Shown here: piece by piece, positions 48,706 through 60,087 of the stretch
Position numbering within the stretch: the stretch's first letter is position 1
Layout of the letters: each line of letters starts with the position of its first letter
Source of the DNA: Polytrichum commune
Lineage: Eukaryota; Streptophyta; Polytrichopsida; Polytrichales; Polytrichaceae
Length of the DNA stretch: 64,000 nt
Direction of reading: 5' to 3'
Assembly: GCA_950295325.1 (NCBI GenBank)
Contig: OX485803.1
Span: forward strand, 20,398,001-20,462,000
The notes under the pieces: generated by a model
The model's input: the letters and a program-made list of their open reading frames with translations, nothing else
Databases searched by the model: none
Told to the model about the DNA's origin: nothing
Made by a program: the position numbers and the translations under genes

Positions 48706-49735
48706 ACGTAGCCCCTTAAAGGTTTGTGGATGTTTCATTGAAATTCAAACTCACTTACTAATTCCGGGTGATTTGACCCCAATTTCGAGGTTAGTTTGGT
48801 TTAAAGTAGTAATATCCGGACTATAATGTATCCCACCATATTCACACTCCCCTCTGGTAGGTATCATGGAACCATACCCAGGTTTGAAAGTCTGAGGGAA
48901 AGAAAATGCACTATGGTTCCTACAACTATGATCATCCTTTCAATAAAAGTTAGAGTGTAGTAATTTTTATTACATTACCTTTCTTTTACTGAGTAATCAA
49001 AACATGATTTCAACGCAATTTAACATAAAATCTCTAGACCTTGGCATATAAATATAATAGAGTGGTGATTATAGGTGTGTTTAAATTTGATCATAGATCA
49101 CATATTTAAGTAAAATTGGACAAAGTCCAAGTCCATAATCACAACATGTTGATTCTAGCCTAGGATCCTATGATATGATTATAGTGTAAAACCTCCGATA
49201 GAGTATGCAGAGTCGATTATGATAATATTCTAGTAGTTGCTTTGATTGTATGTTCACTATTCAACATTTATTATTATATATTCAACATAAAAAAATAGAT
49301 ATTTGGCTTTCTCATCATATTTCAACATCATAAACTTCCAGTAATCACTAAGGGTTCACATTATCGTCCATACAAATTAGGTGAATCAGAAATGTATCCT
49401 AGGACCCTATGATGGATTTGAAGCAACCCCAAAAAACCTCTGATTTACTCAAATACAACTTATAGACCTCTCATGTTCTCAATCATGTTCATTGTAGACA
49501 AAAATCGCATACGAATCATGTTCATTGTACGCAAAAATTCTATAAGAATCATGTTTGCGTAAAGGTCACAATAGCATACGTTTTACCATACCCAATAATG
49601 TTGCGTGAAGTTGACCGGCAACTTCAAACACATGACATCATCAAAACCAAGTTACCGACCGGGGAGTGGCTCACATTCCAAAGCACTTGGCACCGTGAGT
49701 ACTATATGAAAATCGGCCCCCCTCGGCGGGAAGGG
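48706..49735. other. AT-rich intergenic block
   Basis: No gene or clear repeat boundary is visible. Open frames are short. Confidence 0.3.
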
Positions 49736-49737
49736 TA

Positions 49738-49832
49738 GAAACCCGGCCCGGACCCAGCCCGAACCCGGCCTGAACCCGGCCCGGCCACAGGCCTCTGTGA
49801 GTGAGTGAGTGAGTGAGGGCCGGGGGAAGCAC
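49738..49832. repeat. GC-rich imperfect tandem repeat plus (GTGA)n
   Basis: Repeats of a 'cccggcc(t/c)gaa' type unit occupy about 49741-49790, followed by five GTGA units near 49796-49817. The composition differs sharply from the flanks. Overlapping frames on both strands are repeat-derived. Confidence 0.6.
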
Positions 49833-50047
49833 TACAGAAGAAGGGAACCAAATCTGAGCGTTGGTCAAAAAGGGTCATCCCACACCCACCAAAAGTTGAC
49901 CAAAAAGATGAGGCGAGGCCAGCTGCCCACTGGGCCACACATGGGGAAGTCAGTCCATAAGTTACATAATAGGTTACTCGCATCCCTTGTCAAACATATA
50001 TTTTCGCATTCATCACTTCTTAAAGAAAAAGCTTCACTCATTGAGGC

Positions 50048-50620
50048 CCCGTTCACACCATCACGCACCATGAAGTCGGACCATGGAAGATGGCCTTTTC
50101 CCATCGTCCGATTTCTTAAAAACAATCTCAGTTTGCAAAGCCGTTGGGGGGTCTGCACTGGGTGTAAAATCGAATGTGGACCAAGAGGAATGATGACCGT
50201 GCACCGAAAGTGGATGTGTTGATTTGTTTTTAATATATGTTCAAAAAGGGCAGATCTCAAAAGGAAGAAAAAAATCAAGTTTGGTCATTCTCTTGTCTTC
50301 ATCTTTTGATCCCCACAAAACATTTCAGTGAAAAATTTTATTATAACATCATTTCTCTACCATGGGCCCTTGCCTTTTTCTACTAGAGCACCTCTTTTGC
50401 CTCTCCCACTGCAAAAACCCATCGGACCATGTCAGTGGATAATGTAGGCCTTAAAATATGTTTTTTGGGGACCTCGAACTAGCATGATCACTCTCACATT
50501 TCTTCCTTGGTGTGAACCGAAGTCATCCCGGGACGAGTTCAACAACCAATCACAGATTTTACAGGGCCTTTGGGACGACTTCATCATCCATGGTGTAAAC
50601 ATCATGTCAGCCAGGCGTAA
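50048..50620. mobile_element. Possible degenerate TIR element (Harbinger-like termini)
   Basis: 'gttcacaccatcacgcacc' then 'atgaagtcggacc' at the left is roughly complementary to 'ggacgacttcatcatccatg' then 'gtgtaaac' at the right. This resembles the 'gtttacac' ends of the element at 26861. No target duplication was established. Confidence 0.3.
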
Positions 50621-50639
50621 CCTGGGAGACCTTCAGGCC

Positions 50640-50850
50640 TAGTCGGTCAAAATCCTAGTGTTTCCCAAGTCGAGCCGGTTACATGTTGCGATCTTTCGAG
50701 TTTTTCTTTCTTTCTTAATTTGAGGTGCATTCCATAGATTCCTATGAAGTGATGGGTTGATTTTTCCCCGACGTCTTGAACTTCAACCGGTTGTTTCTCA
50801 ACCTCAACTGCTTTATCTGCAAGTAGTGGTCGGTTCACCCCGTTCATTTG
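50640..50850 (-). mobile_element. hAT-type MITE family C, copy 5, left end lost
   Basis: The body matches ('aatcctagtgtttcccaag', 'ccggttacatgttgcgatc', 'caaccggttgtttctcaac', 'ttcaccccgttcatttg'). The CAGTGATCGGGG terminus is missing. Confidence 0.65.
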
Positions 50851-51072
50851 CATTCAGCTCCCTCCTTCATTCTATAATTGCAACCTGTCATCCACGAAAC
50901 AAAGAACGGTCAGTCAAGCACAACCAGACTAGCTAGGTACAGACAGGTTCATGAAGCTTTGTTTACACTGCAATTTTGTGTACTTGAAAGTTTGAACTTT
51001 GGTTTTCTCTACTTGTACTTCAAAGTGTCAAAGTTATATATATATATATATAACACCCTAAACCCATACATA

Positions 51073-52019
51073 TACCGTAGGTTCATAGCTGGTTCGACAC
51101 ATGTTAGCCAAATAATTAATTAAAGTTCAAAAAGTAGGTTCGGCACCTTAAAATAGTATATTCGTATTTTTGGCAATTTTCTGTTTTAATTTTTTTAAAT
51201 TCGGCTTAAATTCATTTTTAATTTTCTATTTAAGCTTATATCTTGTACATCTCTCTTGCATTGAATGACAACTAAGATGTGAGTGAAGAGTTGAGAATGC
51301 TCTGTGCTTTATGCAAGTAGAGTGGAGTTTTGTTCAACAATGCATATGGGATATGTAAACTTTGAGGTGAAGCACCGAGTTAGACTTCATTTTTATAACA
51401 CGCATAACTTTTGCATAGAGTCTTCAAATGACATAAAATTTGTTGGAGGTGAAAGATTACTTGATTTGTAAACTTTTCTTAGACCAACAAAATTCCAAAA
51501 AAGTTGATCTTCTATGCACAAATGAGCTCCGAAAAACTGTTATGAACGCATTTTAGTTTTTTGATCTTTATACGGCCGCAATGTTTTGTCCATATCTTTT
51601 GCATAAAGACTTATTTTGACACAAAACTTGTTGGAGGTGGAAGAAGGATTGATTTCTCAACTTTTGTTAGTTGGACAAAATTCTATAAAACTTCATCTTC
51701 TATGCTCAATTGGACTCCAAAAATTTGTGTACAACACATTTGAAAAGCCTCACCTAGAGTCTTGCTACTTCTTAACCCATATTCTTTGTGGACTAATGTA
51801 AGTGAGCTTGATTACAAAAGGAGCACCTTCTCTCTTTCAAAATTCACATATGCTTCCACTGTAAGTAAAACTCTAGTGAGAAGTAAAAATTTCTTACTTT
51901 TTGGCAATTTTGAAAAATAATTAATTTTATATTCGGCAAAAAATGCCAATAATATTCCAAAATTTTCGGCGTCTATTTTTAGAATTATTTTGTGCCGAAC
52001 CAGCTATGAACCTACGGTA
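51073..52019. mobile_element. TA-flanked TIR element, mariner-like size and site, 947 bp
   Basis: Near-identical inverted termini TACCGTAGGTTCATAGCTGG continue as GTTCG(A/G)CAC. TA flanks both sides (51071-51072, 52020-52021). Weaker complementarity continues about 100 bp inward. The interior holds two diverged direct copies of about 180 bp (about 51380-51560 and 51560-51745; shared 'aacttttgcataga', 'acttgttggaggtg', 'cttctatgc'). No transposase, so it is non-autonomous. A TA duplication fits Tc1/mariner, but the family is not proven. Confidence 0.7.
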
Positions 52020-52195
52020 TATGGTACGGCATGCATGCAACCATAATCTAAAACTAGTATGGAAGGGTAATTGAGTCTGTCGGTGAATGTTGGAGTTATC
52101 AAATTCCACTCTGCCTTCATGCATGATTGTCATCAAAGCAGGTAAAGGGTTACAGACCTTTCTAGGGGGAAGTGGGAAATTGGGAATATCGCATA

Positions 52196-53257
52196 CAGTC
52201 AGGACTCTGTAAATGTTACAGGTCGGGATTAGCAAAAAAAAAATAACATATACAGAATTATAACAAGTAACACTTATAGAATTCATACCGATGATTAATA
52301 ATATTTATAGAAATAACACTTAAAATTTTCAAAAATGAAGAACATAACGTTTTATAAAAATAAAGAAATGAAAGTACAAATGATAATATATACATAATTC
52401 AACTTAACTAATTGAAAGGAATAATCTATAATAGTAGTAACTTGGCGAGATTCTTCCAACTAAACTAACCAAAAGAAAGAGTCTATGATGGCCTTATCAA
52501 CTGAAATGAGCCAATTGGTCCGCTCAATTTAATGTAGGGAACGTGATGGGAACGTAATGATTGCTAGTTGGTACGAGAGAATACCCGTTGAGGGTTCTTA
52601 AAATATAGCTCAACCATTCCAATACACCCACACATGTTTATAAAACCATGCAAATAATCAATTGTAACTCGTCAATTGGTCTTTGTTCAAAGTATTTCTT
52701 CAAAGTCTTTAGAGAACACTCAGCAACACTAAATCGTACAACTTCTTCTACCACATCAACCATAACCTCATCAACATCAATTTCTTGATGTTCTGAGGAA
52801 TGCATATCCAAAAACTCCTCATCGGTAGGTTCATAAGGGTTGTTTGAATCAAACTCCATCTCATAATTGAGGTATTTATGAGCATTCATCACGTCACCCA
52901 CCTCACTATCATATGACAACAACGTCAGTGTTTGCATCTCCTCTCCCAAATTGCTTGAAAGTGCACAAGGACGAAGGATCTCTAAATAGGAGAGAATATT
53001 TGACTTGCTCGCAAAGAAAATGGGATAAATGTGATTACATGTTTAAAATGTATGCTCTCATATATTATTACCTTGATTTTCTCAAAATCAACACTTATAA
53101 AGGTGTGATTAACAAAGAAGGGAGTAGAGCATGTTATAACACTTAACACATAACACTCACTAGTCTTACCAATTGTGTTTTTGTATGGGAGTAAAATTTT
53201 CTTAACATATATGAAATTATAACGCTTATAGGGGTAACACTTATAGAGTCTTGATTG
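52196..53257 (-). mobile_element. pogo/Tigger-like deletion derivative, 1062 bp
   Basis: Ends are CAGTCAGGACTCTGTAAATG and, read inward from the right, CAATCAAGACTCTATAAGTG. TA lies outside each (52194-52195, 53258-53259). 'CAGTcAAg.CTC..TAA' is the pogo/Tigger type of terminus. The interior keeps a 103-codon frame on the minus strand and lacks the DDE core. Confidence 0.7.
52638..52949 (-). pseudogene. C-terminal tail of a Tigger-like transposase
   Basis: The 103-residue frame is acidic with a hydrophobic pattern (DVDEVMVDVVEEVV, then AECSLKTLKKYFEQRP). It resembles the tail that follows the DDE_1 domain in Tigger/jerky transposases. Its place between pogo-type TIRs supports this. The catalytic domain is absent. 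The identification rests on context as much as on sequence. Confidence 0.5.
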
Positions 53258-53259
53258 TA

Positions 53260-54490
53260 CCTATCATCCTACCAACATAGAAAGTTGAACCCTCTAGTAT
53301 AAGTTTGTAGCCAATTCATCTCATATAACTTAGACTATCCTAATTTGGGGTCGTTAAAGCTAACTTTTATGTTAAATAAACTTCTCCTTAGATGGTTTTT
53401 ATGTTGGTTGAATGAGAGATACAATTGTATGTAATAGTCTCTACAAGTCTTTTTCAACATTAGATCTTGTAGTCAACAAGATCTAATGGTCCATAAGATT
53501 TATGATTGTTTTTCATTTTTTTCTCTATATTAGTCGACTATCATGTCAATTGCAAAGTAACAAACCAATCCGTTGACCAAGGGAGTCACCATGTTAGTTT
53601 GCCCCTAGATATATTATTATATTTCCCCCCCACTAATGTGATGCGTTTTGGTCCACCGTCACAACATGATGGATGTGGACGTGGACATGAAAACCCTAGG
53701 TTTACATCAAACCTCTTCAAGCTAATGTGTTGCCTTGTTACCTCTCCTGTTAATGTCACCTACCATATTATTCATGGCGCTTGACAACGTCATCATACAT
53801 TGACTCATATTGATCTAGGTTCATGATAAATTATGTGACTCACAACAATTACTCTAATAGTCATTTTTGTGAGTCAAAGACGTATAATGTGGCCCACACT
53901 AAATCAAATGTATATTGTAGTGTTTTCAACCATGGTAGCAGCTACATCTTTCTTCTCTTTAGTGTGAAGACTTAAATAAAGTGCCAACAAACTAGGATGG
54001 AATAATCTAGTTGAAGACTATTTGTGAACGAAAATGTCTTACTCTCACTGTAAAATTGTGGGGCTTTTGCATGCATGGGCTTATACTAGCATTATCGAAG
54101 TGAGAAATGCTTGTAAAACTAACTCTTGCCGCTCTGCAAAGATCTTCATACTCCTTCGATATTAGAGTTATCCTTTAACTGAACCGGTGCTTGGAGTCAA
54201 TGTGGAGGTTTGAACGAAGAACCTTCCATATTAGTTCATTGGGTACCAAACTCATTTTGGCGTCTCTTGGCATGGCAGACAACCTCACTAGCAGATTCTA
54301 CATGGGTCATTTGCCAATGAAGACCGAGTTTGATGCCAATATCGATTGTATCATGTCTCTAAAGTGGTCACAAGTAAGATAAAATGTTATTGAACTAGCT
54401 TTTCATTATAGAATACCCACAATACAAGTTGGCCAGCACCTCACAGTCATATGCCTCCTCCTAATTTGCGCAACTCGTCCACAAATATCA
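53260..54490. other. Repeat-derived block, no gene seen
   Basis: Contains a family N-like motif near 53895 ('cacactaaatcaaatg') and a family I copy at 54195-54290 ('ggtttgaacgaagaacc ... caaactcattttggcgtc'). Confidence 0.35.
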
Positions 54491-54496
54491 AACATG

Positions 54497-54560
54497 TTAG
54501 AGCTCAGTGGGTAGCACTTCTAATTATGGAGGATGGTGGGTGTAGTTTGATTTTTACGAA
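54497..54560 (+). repeat. tRNA-like (pol III) remnant or SINE head
   Basis: 'tagagctcagtgggtagcac' is a near-perfect tRNA box A region, and 'gggtgtagtttgattttta' follows at about the right distance with a degraded box B (GTTTGATTT for GTTCGATTC). Stem pairing is poor, so a working tRNA is unlikely. Confidence 0.45.
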
Positions 54561-54788
54561 GATGACTAACCCAAAATACATCAAGGTGGTGGCTAAATCA
54601 ACATAAATTACCCATCCACTGATTTAGGGTGATTGTACTGCCGATTTGGAACCAAAAATAGGTGTCTGATTAAGGAAGCTAACCAAATTAGGCTCATCTA
54701 CCTTAGATAGTAGGATTCAACTAATTATAAGGTGTTCCAACTTGCATTCACAAAAAGGGATGATTTCTCTTCAATCAAAATGAAAGGT

Positions 54789-54789
54789 G

Positions 54790-54825
<36 letters not shown>

Positions 54826-54838
54826 TACAGACACACAC
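54789..54838 (+). repeat. (TA)n(CA)n microsatellite
   Basis: About ten TA units then about ten CA/TA units. Confidence 0.9.
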
Positions 54839-55462
54839 ATGTATCATTTCATGTATGGATCTCTGAATTTGAAAAGCAACCTTAGATTATTGTTGAGGAC
54901 AGTACATACTACTTTTGAAAATTTCTAGTGAATTTATAACATGGTCATACAACAAGGGTTGCCTGAATGTATGTATGTATGTATATGTATATAATATTTG
55001 AGAGATGGCTCAAAGAGATACATTTCTTTACATAGAAGGGTCAATTTTCATCAAAGCAATATACATACGCAAGACTTTTGTTACAACTGTGCAGTTGCAC
55101 ATGATATACAGTGGACTAACACTAAGAAAGAGTGGATTTCCAATTAGCCATGGAGTGAACCTCCAGAATATGCTGAAGCAGGCTTGGCCAATCTGCAAAG
55201 CGCTTAATTAGTTAGCCACATTAAAACATATCCTACCAAGGAGTCCAGATCGGCAAGTCAACTGGACAGTTTAAGCTGATGAGTACCTTCTGCTCCAATT
55301 GGACACACATCAAGTTCCTGTGAATCTCTGAGGGAATTTGCAGACATTTACTCAAGAATATCGTAGAGACTTGACATAAGTTAACTTATTCAATGGAGTT
55401 GCCTTGCAAGCCGGGTAAAGTGAAAAGAAACTGCAGCTGTTACACCATTATTGTGTCAAGAA

Positions 55463-56367
55463 CTATAAAAGGGAAACACTGCAACCATGGAGAGAATCAA
55501 TGCCCCGAATTCTCTGCAGTCGGTCGTTTCTTTGGTTTAATGACTTCCACACACACTCTAGGTATTTCAGGATAATAATTTTGGCTGCATATGTAGCATG
55601 CTTCGTGGAGGCATCAAGTGACGTGGACATGCAATGATCAAATAATACATCAGCTGCTTTTTGCTGCCTAATAATGTCGTAACTTAGTTTGATGATGAAG
55701 CTTCAATACCACAGGGTGTCGTATGGTTCGACAAAAAAAAATTCATTTCTGGAGGAAAAGTGCCGCCTGTTGTAAAACACAGTGGTCAAGACAATGTTTA
55801 ATCCCACGTGGACATTAGCTTTCGGCACTCAAAGTGTTGAATGAAACAACACTTTATGTAACATTACTAAGTTGCTTGTAGAAGTGATGTTGGTCGAAGA
55901 ACAACAAAGTGTATATGTACTGAAATAGTTCTTTGTATGTTCTCTGGCTCTCAGGGCCAGTTTGAATTTGGAAGGCACTATGTCACACCCTACTTATGGG
56001 GGAGGGGGTAACATTGGCTACCTCTACAAGATTAGAAAGAGAACCTTTGCAAGTAGCTTAAGAATGTATTGGTGAGAAAGTGACAAAGAGATAATAATCA
56101 ATCAGTTATGAGTGGTAGAGTCCCTAATACTTTGACTTATGTCTTAAGCTCAAAACTGAACCCCAATGCACATAACATTATTCAACGCTAAGGTTAAGTT
56201 ATGATTCCAAATAAAAAGATCGGCTTACCTACATGTCAATCTTTTCATGTTATTACTAATTAGTAGCAAAGACTTTTCATGTCCGACACTGAATTTAAGA
56301 AAACCAATGCATCGTTCCTCGATGATTTGAGCACCATTCCCGAGAAATCCATGGACCCACAAAAGCC
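55463..56367 (-). other. Candidate coding exons of an unrecognised spliced gene
   Basis: On the minus strand 56367-56229 reads open for 45 codons (LLWVHGFLGNGAQIIEERC ... NNMKRLTC) and ends AG|GTAAGC. The next open block begins at 55700 after AG and reads FIIKLSYDIIRQQKAADVLF onward, to a stop at 55463-55465 unless spliced earlier near 55486. The phases agree (2 then 1 base). Other possible exons upstream on the same strand are 60500-60412 (SSCKRESANAEVV) and 61750-61600. No family is recognised, and frames of this size arise by chance here, so this is only a lead. Confidence 0.25.
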
Positions 56368-57067
56368 CTTGTGAAGGGTCAAACAATGTCTACATGGTTT
56401 TGTGACATTTCGTGGGGAATATCATTCCGATTCAACCCATGTTTTATGTATATATGTGCACATCCAGTAAGGTATAATTTCCAAGTAGGTGTTATATATA
56501 TATATATATATATAAGTTTGGGTGCACTGTTACCTAGTATTGATCTTTCTAGCTCAATTGCAAAGCACAAGCACCCATCACAGAGCTTCATCACTTTGTG
56601 CATGACCAGAGCAAGAGCAATGTGCCATAATTTGACCTAGTCCCCACAGAATTTCGCTGAACCAAATATGCCCTTAAACTTCGAGGCACTGTTATACTTG
56701 CAAAATGTAGAAGCAAGAATAGTAATAATATAATGTGTGACCCCAGTAGCACTTTGTGTTGGCCTACTTTTCACTACCAGGGAGCTACAAGCTGAGTTAG
56801 TTGACTCTCAAAAGCCTGAATCCAGGAAGCCTGTAGACTTGGAGGGACTCTTATACTTGCAAATGTAGAAAAATGCATAGTAATAATATGATGAATAATA
56901 ATGTGTCACCCCAATAGCACCTTTTGTGGTTTAAATATATATATATATATTGAGACAGAAGGCCCGTAACATTCTTCAGAACCAGAAAACATGCCCACGA
57001 AGAGGTTTGGAAGAGACTCTGTCATCCCAGAAGCACTGGTGCTGGCCTACTTTTAACTACCAGGGAG

Positions 57068-57993
57068 CAATGATCAGGGAGAACTGGCAGTTAGTCACAA
57101 ATGAACCGGTTGAAGTTCAAGACTGCAGGAAAATTACCGATCAGTTTACAGGAATTTATAGAATATACCTCAATTTAATAAAGGAAAACCGAAAGATGTA
57201 AACATGTAACCGGTTGGACTTGCAAACACTAGGATCTCAACCGATTAAGGTAGAGGGTGCTTAAACCAACACTTTAAGCTATTGCACATACATATGGCTA
57301 TGTGGTTGATATATAAAATATATATTCATATTAGCCTTTGGGCTAAACATAGGTATCAAGAAAGAAAAAATATTTTTAGTCTCAATTGAATATTTGATGA
57401 ATATTCAAAGTCAAAACTACTAGCTTCCTTATACCAATCCATAGGCCCCGTGTATGGCAACCTCGCATATGATGAGGACCCCACCTTCATTGCCTAGAAC
57501 CAACACAACATAGCTGGGTACTAGACCCAAACTACATCAAAGCCCAAGTAGTAATGGTATGCAAAGCCAGACGGCTACCTCCATGATCCCTCCCGGTTCG
57601 CTTGCAAAACCATCACCTTGCATCCCGGGAACCGACCCCCTTTGCATCCCAGGAAATGACCCTTTTGTGCTTTGTGGGCCTACCTCCTTGGCGTTGTGAA
57701 TAGAATGACTAGAATAGGCATTGACAAGCCACCCTAATCCCACCTTGAACCAACCCGAGATAGAGTGGAGCCCGTTACATACCCTACATGAAGGTCATAG
57801 AGGCCACTATGAGGTGGCACCACTAATGGCACCTAAAACCGTCACTTCGTGGGCCCAGACACTCCTACACCGCCGGGTACGGTTCAAGGTTGTAGAGTGT
57901 TGATAATTGGGAGGCGTTTATAGGTGTTGGTTTTGGATGGGGTGTTGGTTTTAGCACCCTCTACCTTATGCCCAAAAATCTCCCCGATCACTG
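57068..57993 (+). mobile_element. hAT-type MITE family C, copy 6, split by a family A element
   Basis: Starts CAATGATCAGGGAGAACTGG and ends 'ctccccgatcactg'. The 8-bp target duplication is CCAGGGAG (57060-57067) against CCAGGGAA (57994-58001), and the sister unit at about 56780 shows the empty site 'ccagggagctacaag'. Removing 57248-57966 leaves a normal-length element. Confidence 0.85.
57248..57966 (+). mobile_element. TIR family A element, 719 bp, nested in a family C MITE
   Basis: Ends are AGGTAGAGGGTGCTTAAACC and 'ggttttagcaccctctacct'. TA flanks both sides (57246-57247, 57967-57968). The intact family C sequence at this point reads 'gattatgcccaaa', so TA is duplicated and the element boundaries are exact. 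No coding frame. Confidence 0.85.
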
Positions 57994-58176
57994 CCAGGGA
58001 ACTACAAGGTGGGTTAGTTTACTCTCAAAATCTTGAATCCAGGAAAGCCAAAGATTAAGGTGGATGAGCCTAAATAAAACGTTACCTACTACCTAGTATT
58101 GATATTTTAGCTCAAGTGCAAAAGCACAAGCACCCATCATGGAGGTCCGCCACTTGGTGCATGACCAGAGCAAGAG

Positions 58177-58402
58177 CAATGATCGAGGAGAACTGGCAGT
58201 TAGTTCCAGATGAACCGGTTGAGTTTGAGAAATAACCGGTTGAAGTTCAAGATTGCAGGAAAACTTCCAATCATTTTACAGGAATTTATAGAATATACCC
58301 TAATTTAGTAAAGGAAAACAGGAGGATGTCAGCATGTAACCGGTTGGACCTAGAATCACTAGGATCTCAACCGATTATGCCCAAAAATCTCTCTGATCAT
58401 TG
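58177..58402 (+). mobile_element. hAT-type MITE family C, copy 7 (226 bp)
   Basis: Starts CAATGATCGAGGAGAACTGG and ends 'ctctctgatcattg'. The target duplication AGCAAGAG is perfect (58169-58176, 58403-58410). The empty site is seen in the sister unit near 56610 ('ccagagcaagagcaatg'). Confidence 0.9.
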
Positions 58403-58450
58403 AGCAAGAGCAACATGTCATAATTTGACCATTGAACCAAGCATGCCCTT

Positions 58451-58873
58451 AAGGTAGAAATACCATAAGCGGTTAACTACCCTCTAGTCGTGCACTAGAC
58501 CGCCATCATAATGGTGGAGTGCCATGTTTGAAACGGATCATGGTTCGGCGGCAACTTCAATGCGTGTACACTTAGTGTAGCCAATGGGAGTCAAGTGTTA
58601 ATGTACTCATGAGGTAACCGATTTAGGCGATGTTCTGTATGGAAATGTGGATTACTGTGTTTAGTGTAGGGAGAATCTAGTGAACGAGGAGGGGGTTGGA
58701 CAAACTTTCCACTTTGAAAAATTGTGGAATTTTTTGTATAAGGCAGAAAAATATGAAGCAACTTGCATTCTTCATGAATCCTTCTCATCTATCTTGGAAA
58801 ATTATCTCATGATTGTCAGACCAGATCTTCAATGCGAATCACCTTATTTTCACGGGTTATGGTATTTCTACCT
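58451..58873 (-). mobile_element. TA-flanked MITE family B, copy 3 (423 bp)
   Basis: Starts AGGTAGAAATACCATAAGCG and ends 'gggttatggtatttctacct', in the opposite orientation to copies 1 and 2. TA flanks both ends (58449-58450, 58874-58875). The sister unit at about 56672 reads 'cccttaaacttcgagg' at the matching place. Confidence 0.85.
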
Positions 58874-59087
58874 TAGACCTGGAGGACTGTTATACTTGCA
58901 AATGTAGAAGCAAAAATAGTAATAAAATGATGCATAATAATGTGTGACCCCAGTAGCACTTTGGTGCTGGCATACTTTTAATAACCAGGGAGCTACGAGG
59001 TGGGTTAGTTGACTCTCAAAATCTTGAATCCAGGAAGCCAAAGCTCAAGGTGGATGAGCCTATTTAAAACGCAACAATAATCTGGAC

Positions 59088-59313
59088 CAGTGATCGGGGA
59101 GATTTTTGAGCATAACCGGTTGAGATCCTAGTGTTTGCAAGTCCAACCGGTTACATGTTGACATCCTCCGGTTTTCCTTAATTAAATTGGGGTATATTCT
59201 TTAAATTCCTCTAAAATGATCAGTAGTTTTCCTGCAATCTTGAACTTCAACCGGTTATTTCTCAAACTCAACCGGTTCATTTGTAACTAACTGCCGGTTC
59301 TCCCCGATCATTG
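59088..59313 (-). mobile_element. hAT-type MITE family C, copy 8 (226 bp)
   Basis: Starts CAGTGATCGGGGAGATTTTT and ends 'ctccccgatcattg'. The target duplication ATCTGGAC is perfect on both sides (59080-59087, 59314-59321). It is the best-preserved copy in the window. Confidence 0.92.
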
Positions 59314-59321
59314 ATCTGGAC

Positions 59322-60087
59322 ACCTATATACCTTAACCTCCACAATGTCACCTTCTGTAATGTCACTCCTTCTCTTATATCCCCAAGCCCTAGTGAACAA
59401 ATGTACTCAGTTCAAATCTCCCCTCCTTGTTGTCACAATTTCTTTTTCATATATCATGGGTTTTGACATTAGAATAATCCACCAAACCACACGTTTGCAT
59501 GCATCACATTGTCACCATTGCCATTATAATGTGTCATTATTTCAATGTTGGTTTTGTGTGATTCCCTTATTCTCACACATTACGTTATATCTCTATTATC
59601 ACAAATCCGTGTTAATAGTGCAGACCTCCTTAATATCACATGCACTTTGGTTGCCACAGGCACGATATTAGGGAGGTTAGAGTGTGTATGAATAATATGT
59701 GGTGAGGTGGGTAAGAACTAGCACTAAAAAGATGTTAGACTACATGCTCAAAATATACTAACCTTTCTAGGCTCAGTAATCAACACAATTGACCACTTAA
59801 TGAACACGCGAATATTCACGTTGACAGTACAAAAGGTTTTAATATGAACTTTGAAAAGTATGAGGCACATGGCTACATGCACGATTCGGATTTGCTATTC
59901 ATTTTAAACTTCAAATGTGTGTCATATCCTACGAGAAGTGGGTGCGGGGAGAAAAAGTATCCATATGAGGCACATCTACCTTACACTTGTTCATTCTATG
60001 AGTTCAACAACCCTTCAATCCAAACACTGAAATTCTATGAGTAAAAGTTTGGACTTTGATTATAAAAACCGAAGTCATTAGCATTAA
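59322..60087. other. Intergenic block, no gene seen
   Basis: Frames such as 59345-59671 (plus, 108 codons) lack motifs. AT-rich. Confidence 0.3.

Larger units (their letters stand above)
56530..59087. repeat. Tandemly duplicated segment (about 320-bp unit) swollen by MITE insertions
   Basis: Unit landmarks are 'cctagtattgat', 'catgaccagagcaagagcaa', 'actgttatacttgcaaa', 'ccccagtagcacttt', 'taaccagggagctac' and 'cttgaatccaggaagcc'. They recur in the same order at 56540-56840, at 56845-57067 plus 57994-58090, and at 58095-58176 plus 58411-58450 plus 58874-59087. Removing four MITEs (57068-57993 with its nested element, 58177-58402, 58451-58873) restores continuous units. Confidence 0.75.

Noticed and set aside
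49809-50278. Overlapping 137-codon frames on both strands
   Set aside because: Derived from GC-rich tandem repeat and possible TIR element; no domain recognised.
54497-54560. Intact tRNA gene
   Set aside because: Box A is good but box B is degraded and the acceptor and anticodon stems do not pair; recorded only as a tRNA-like remnant.
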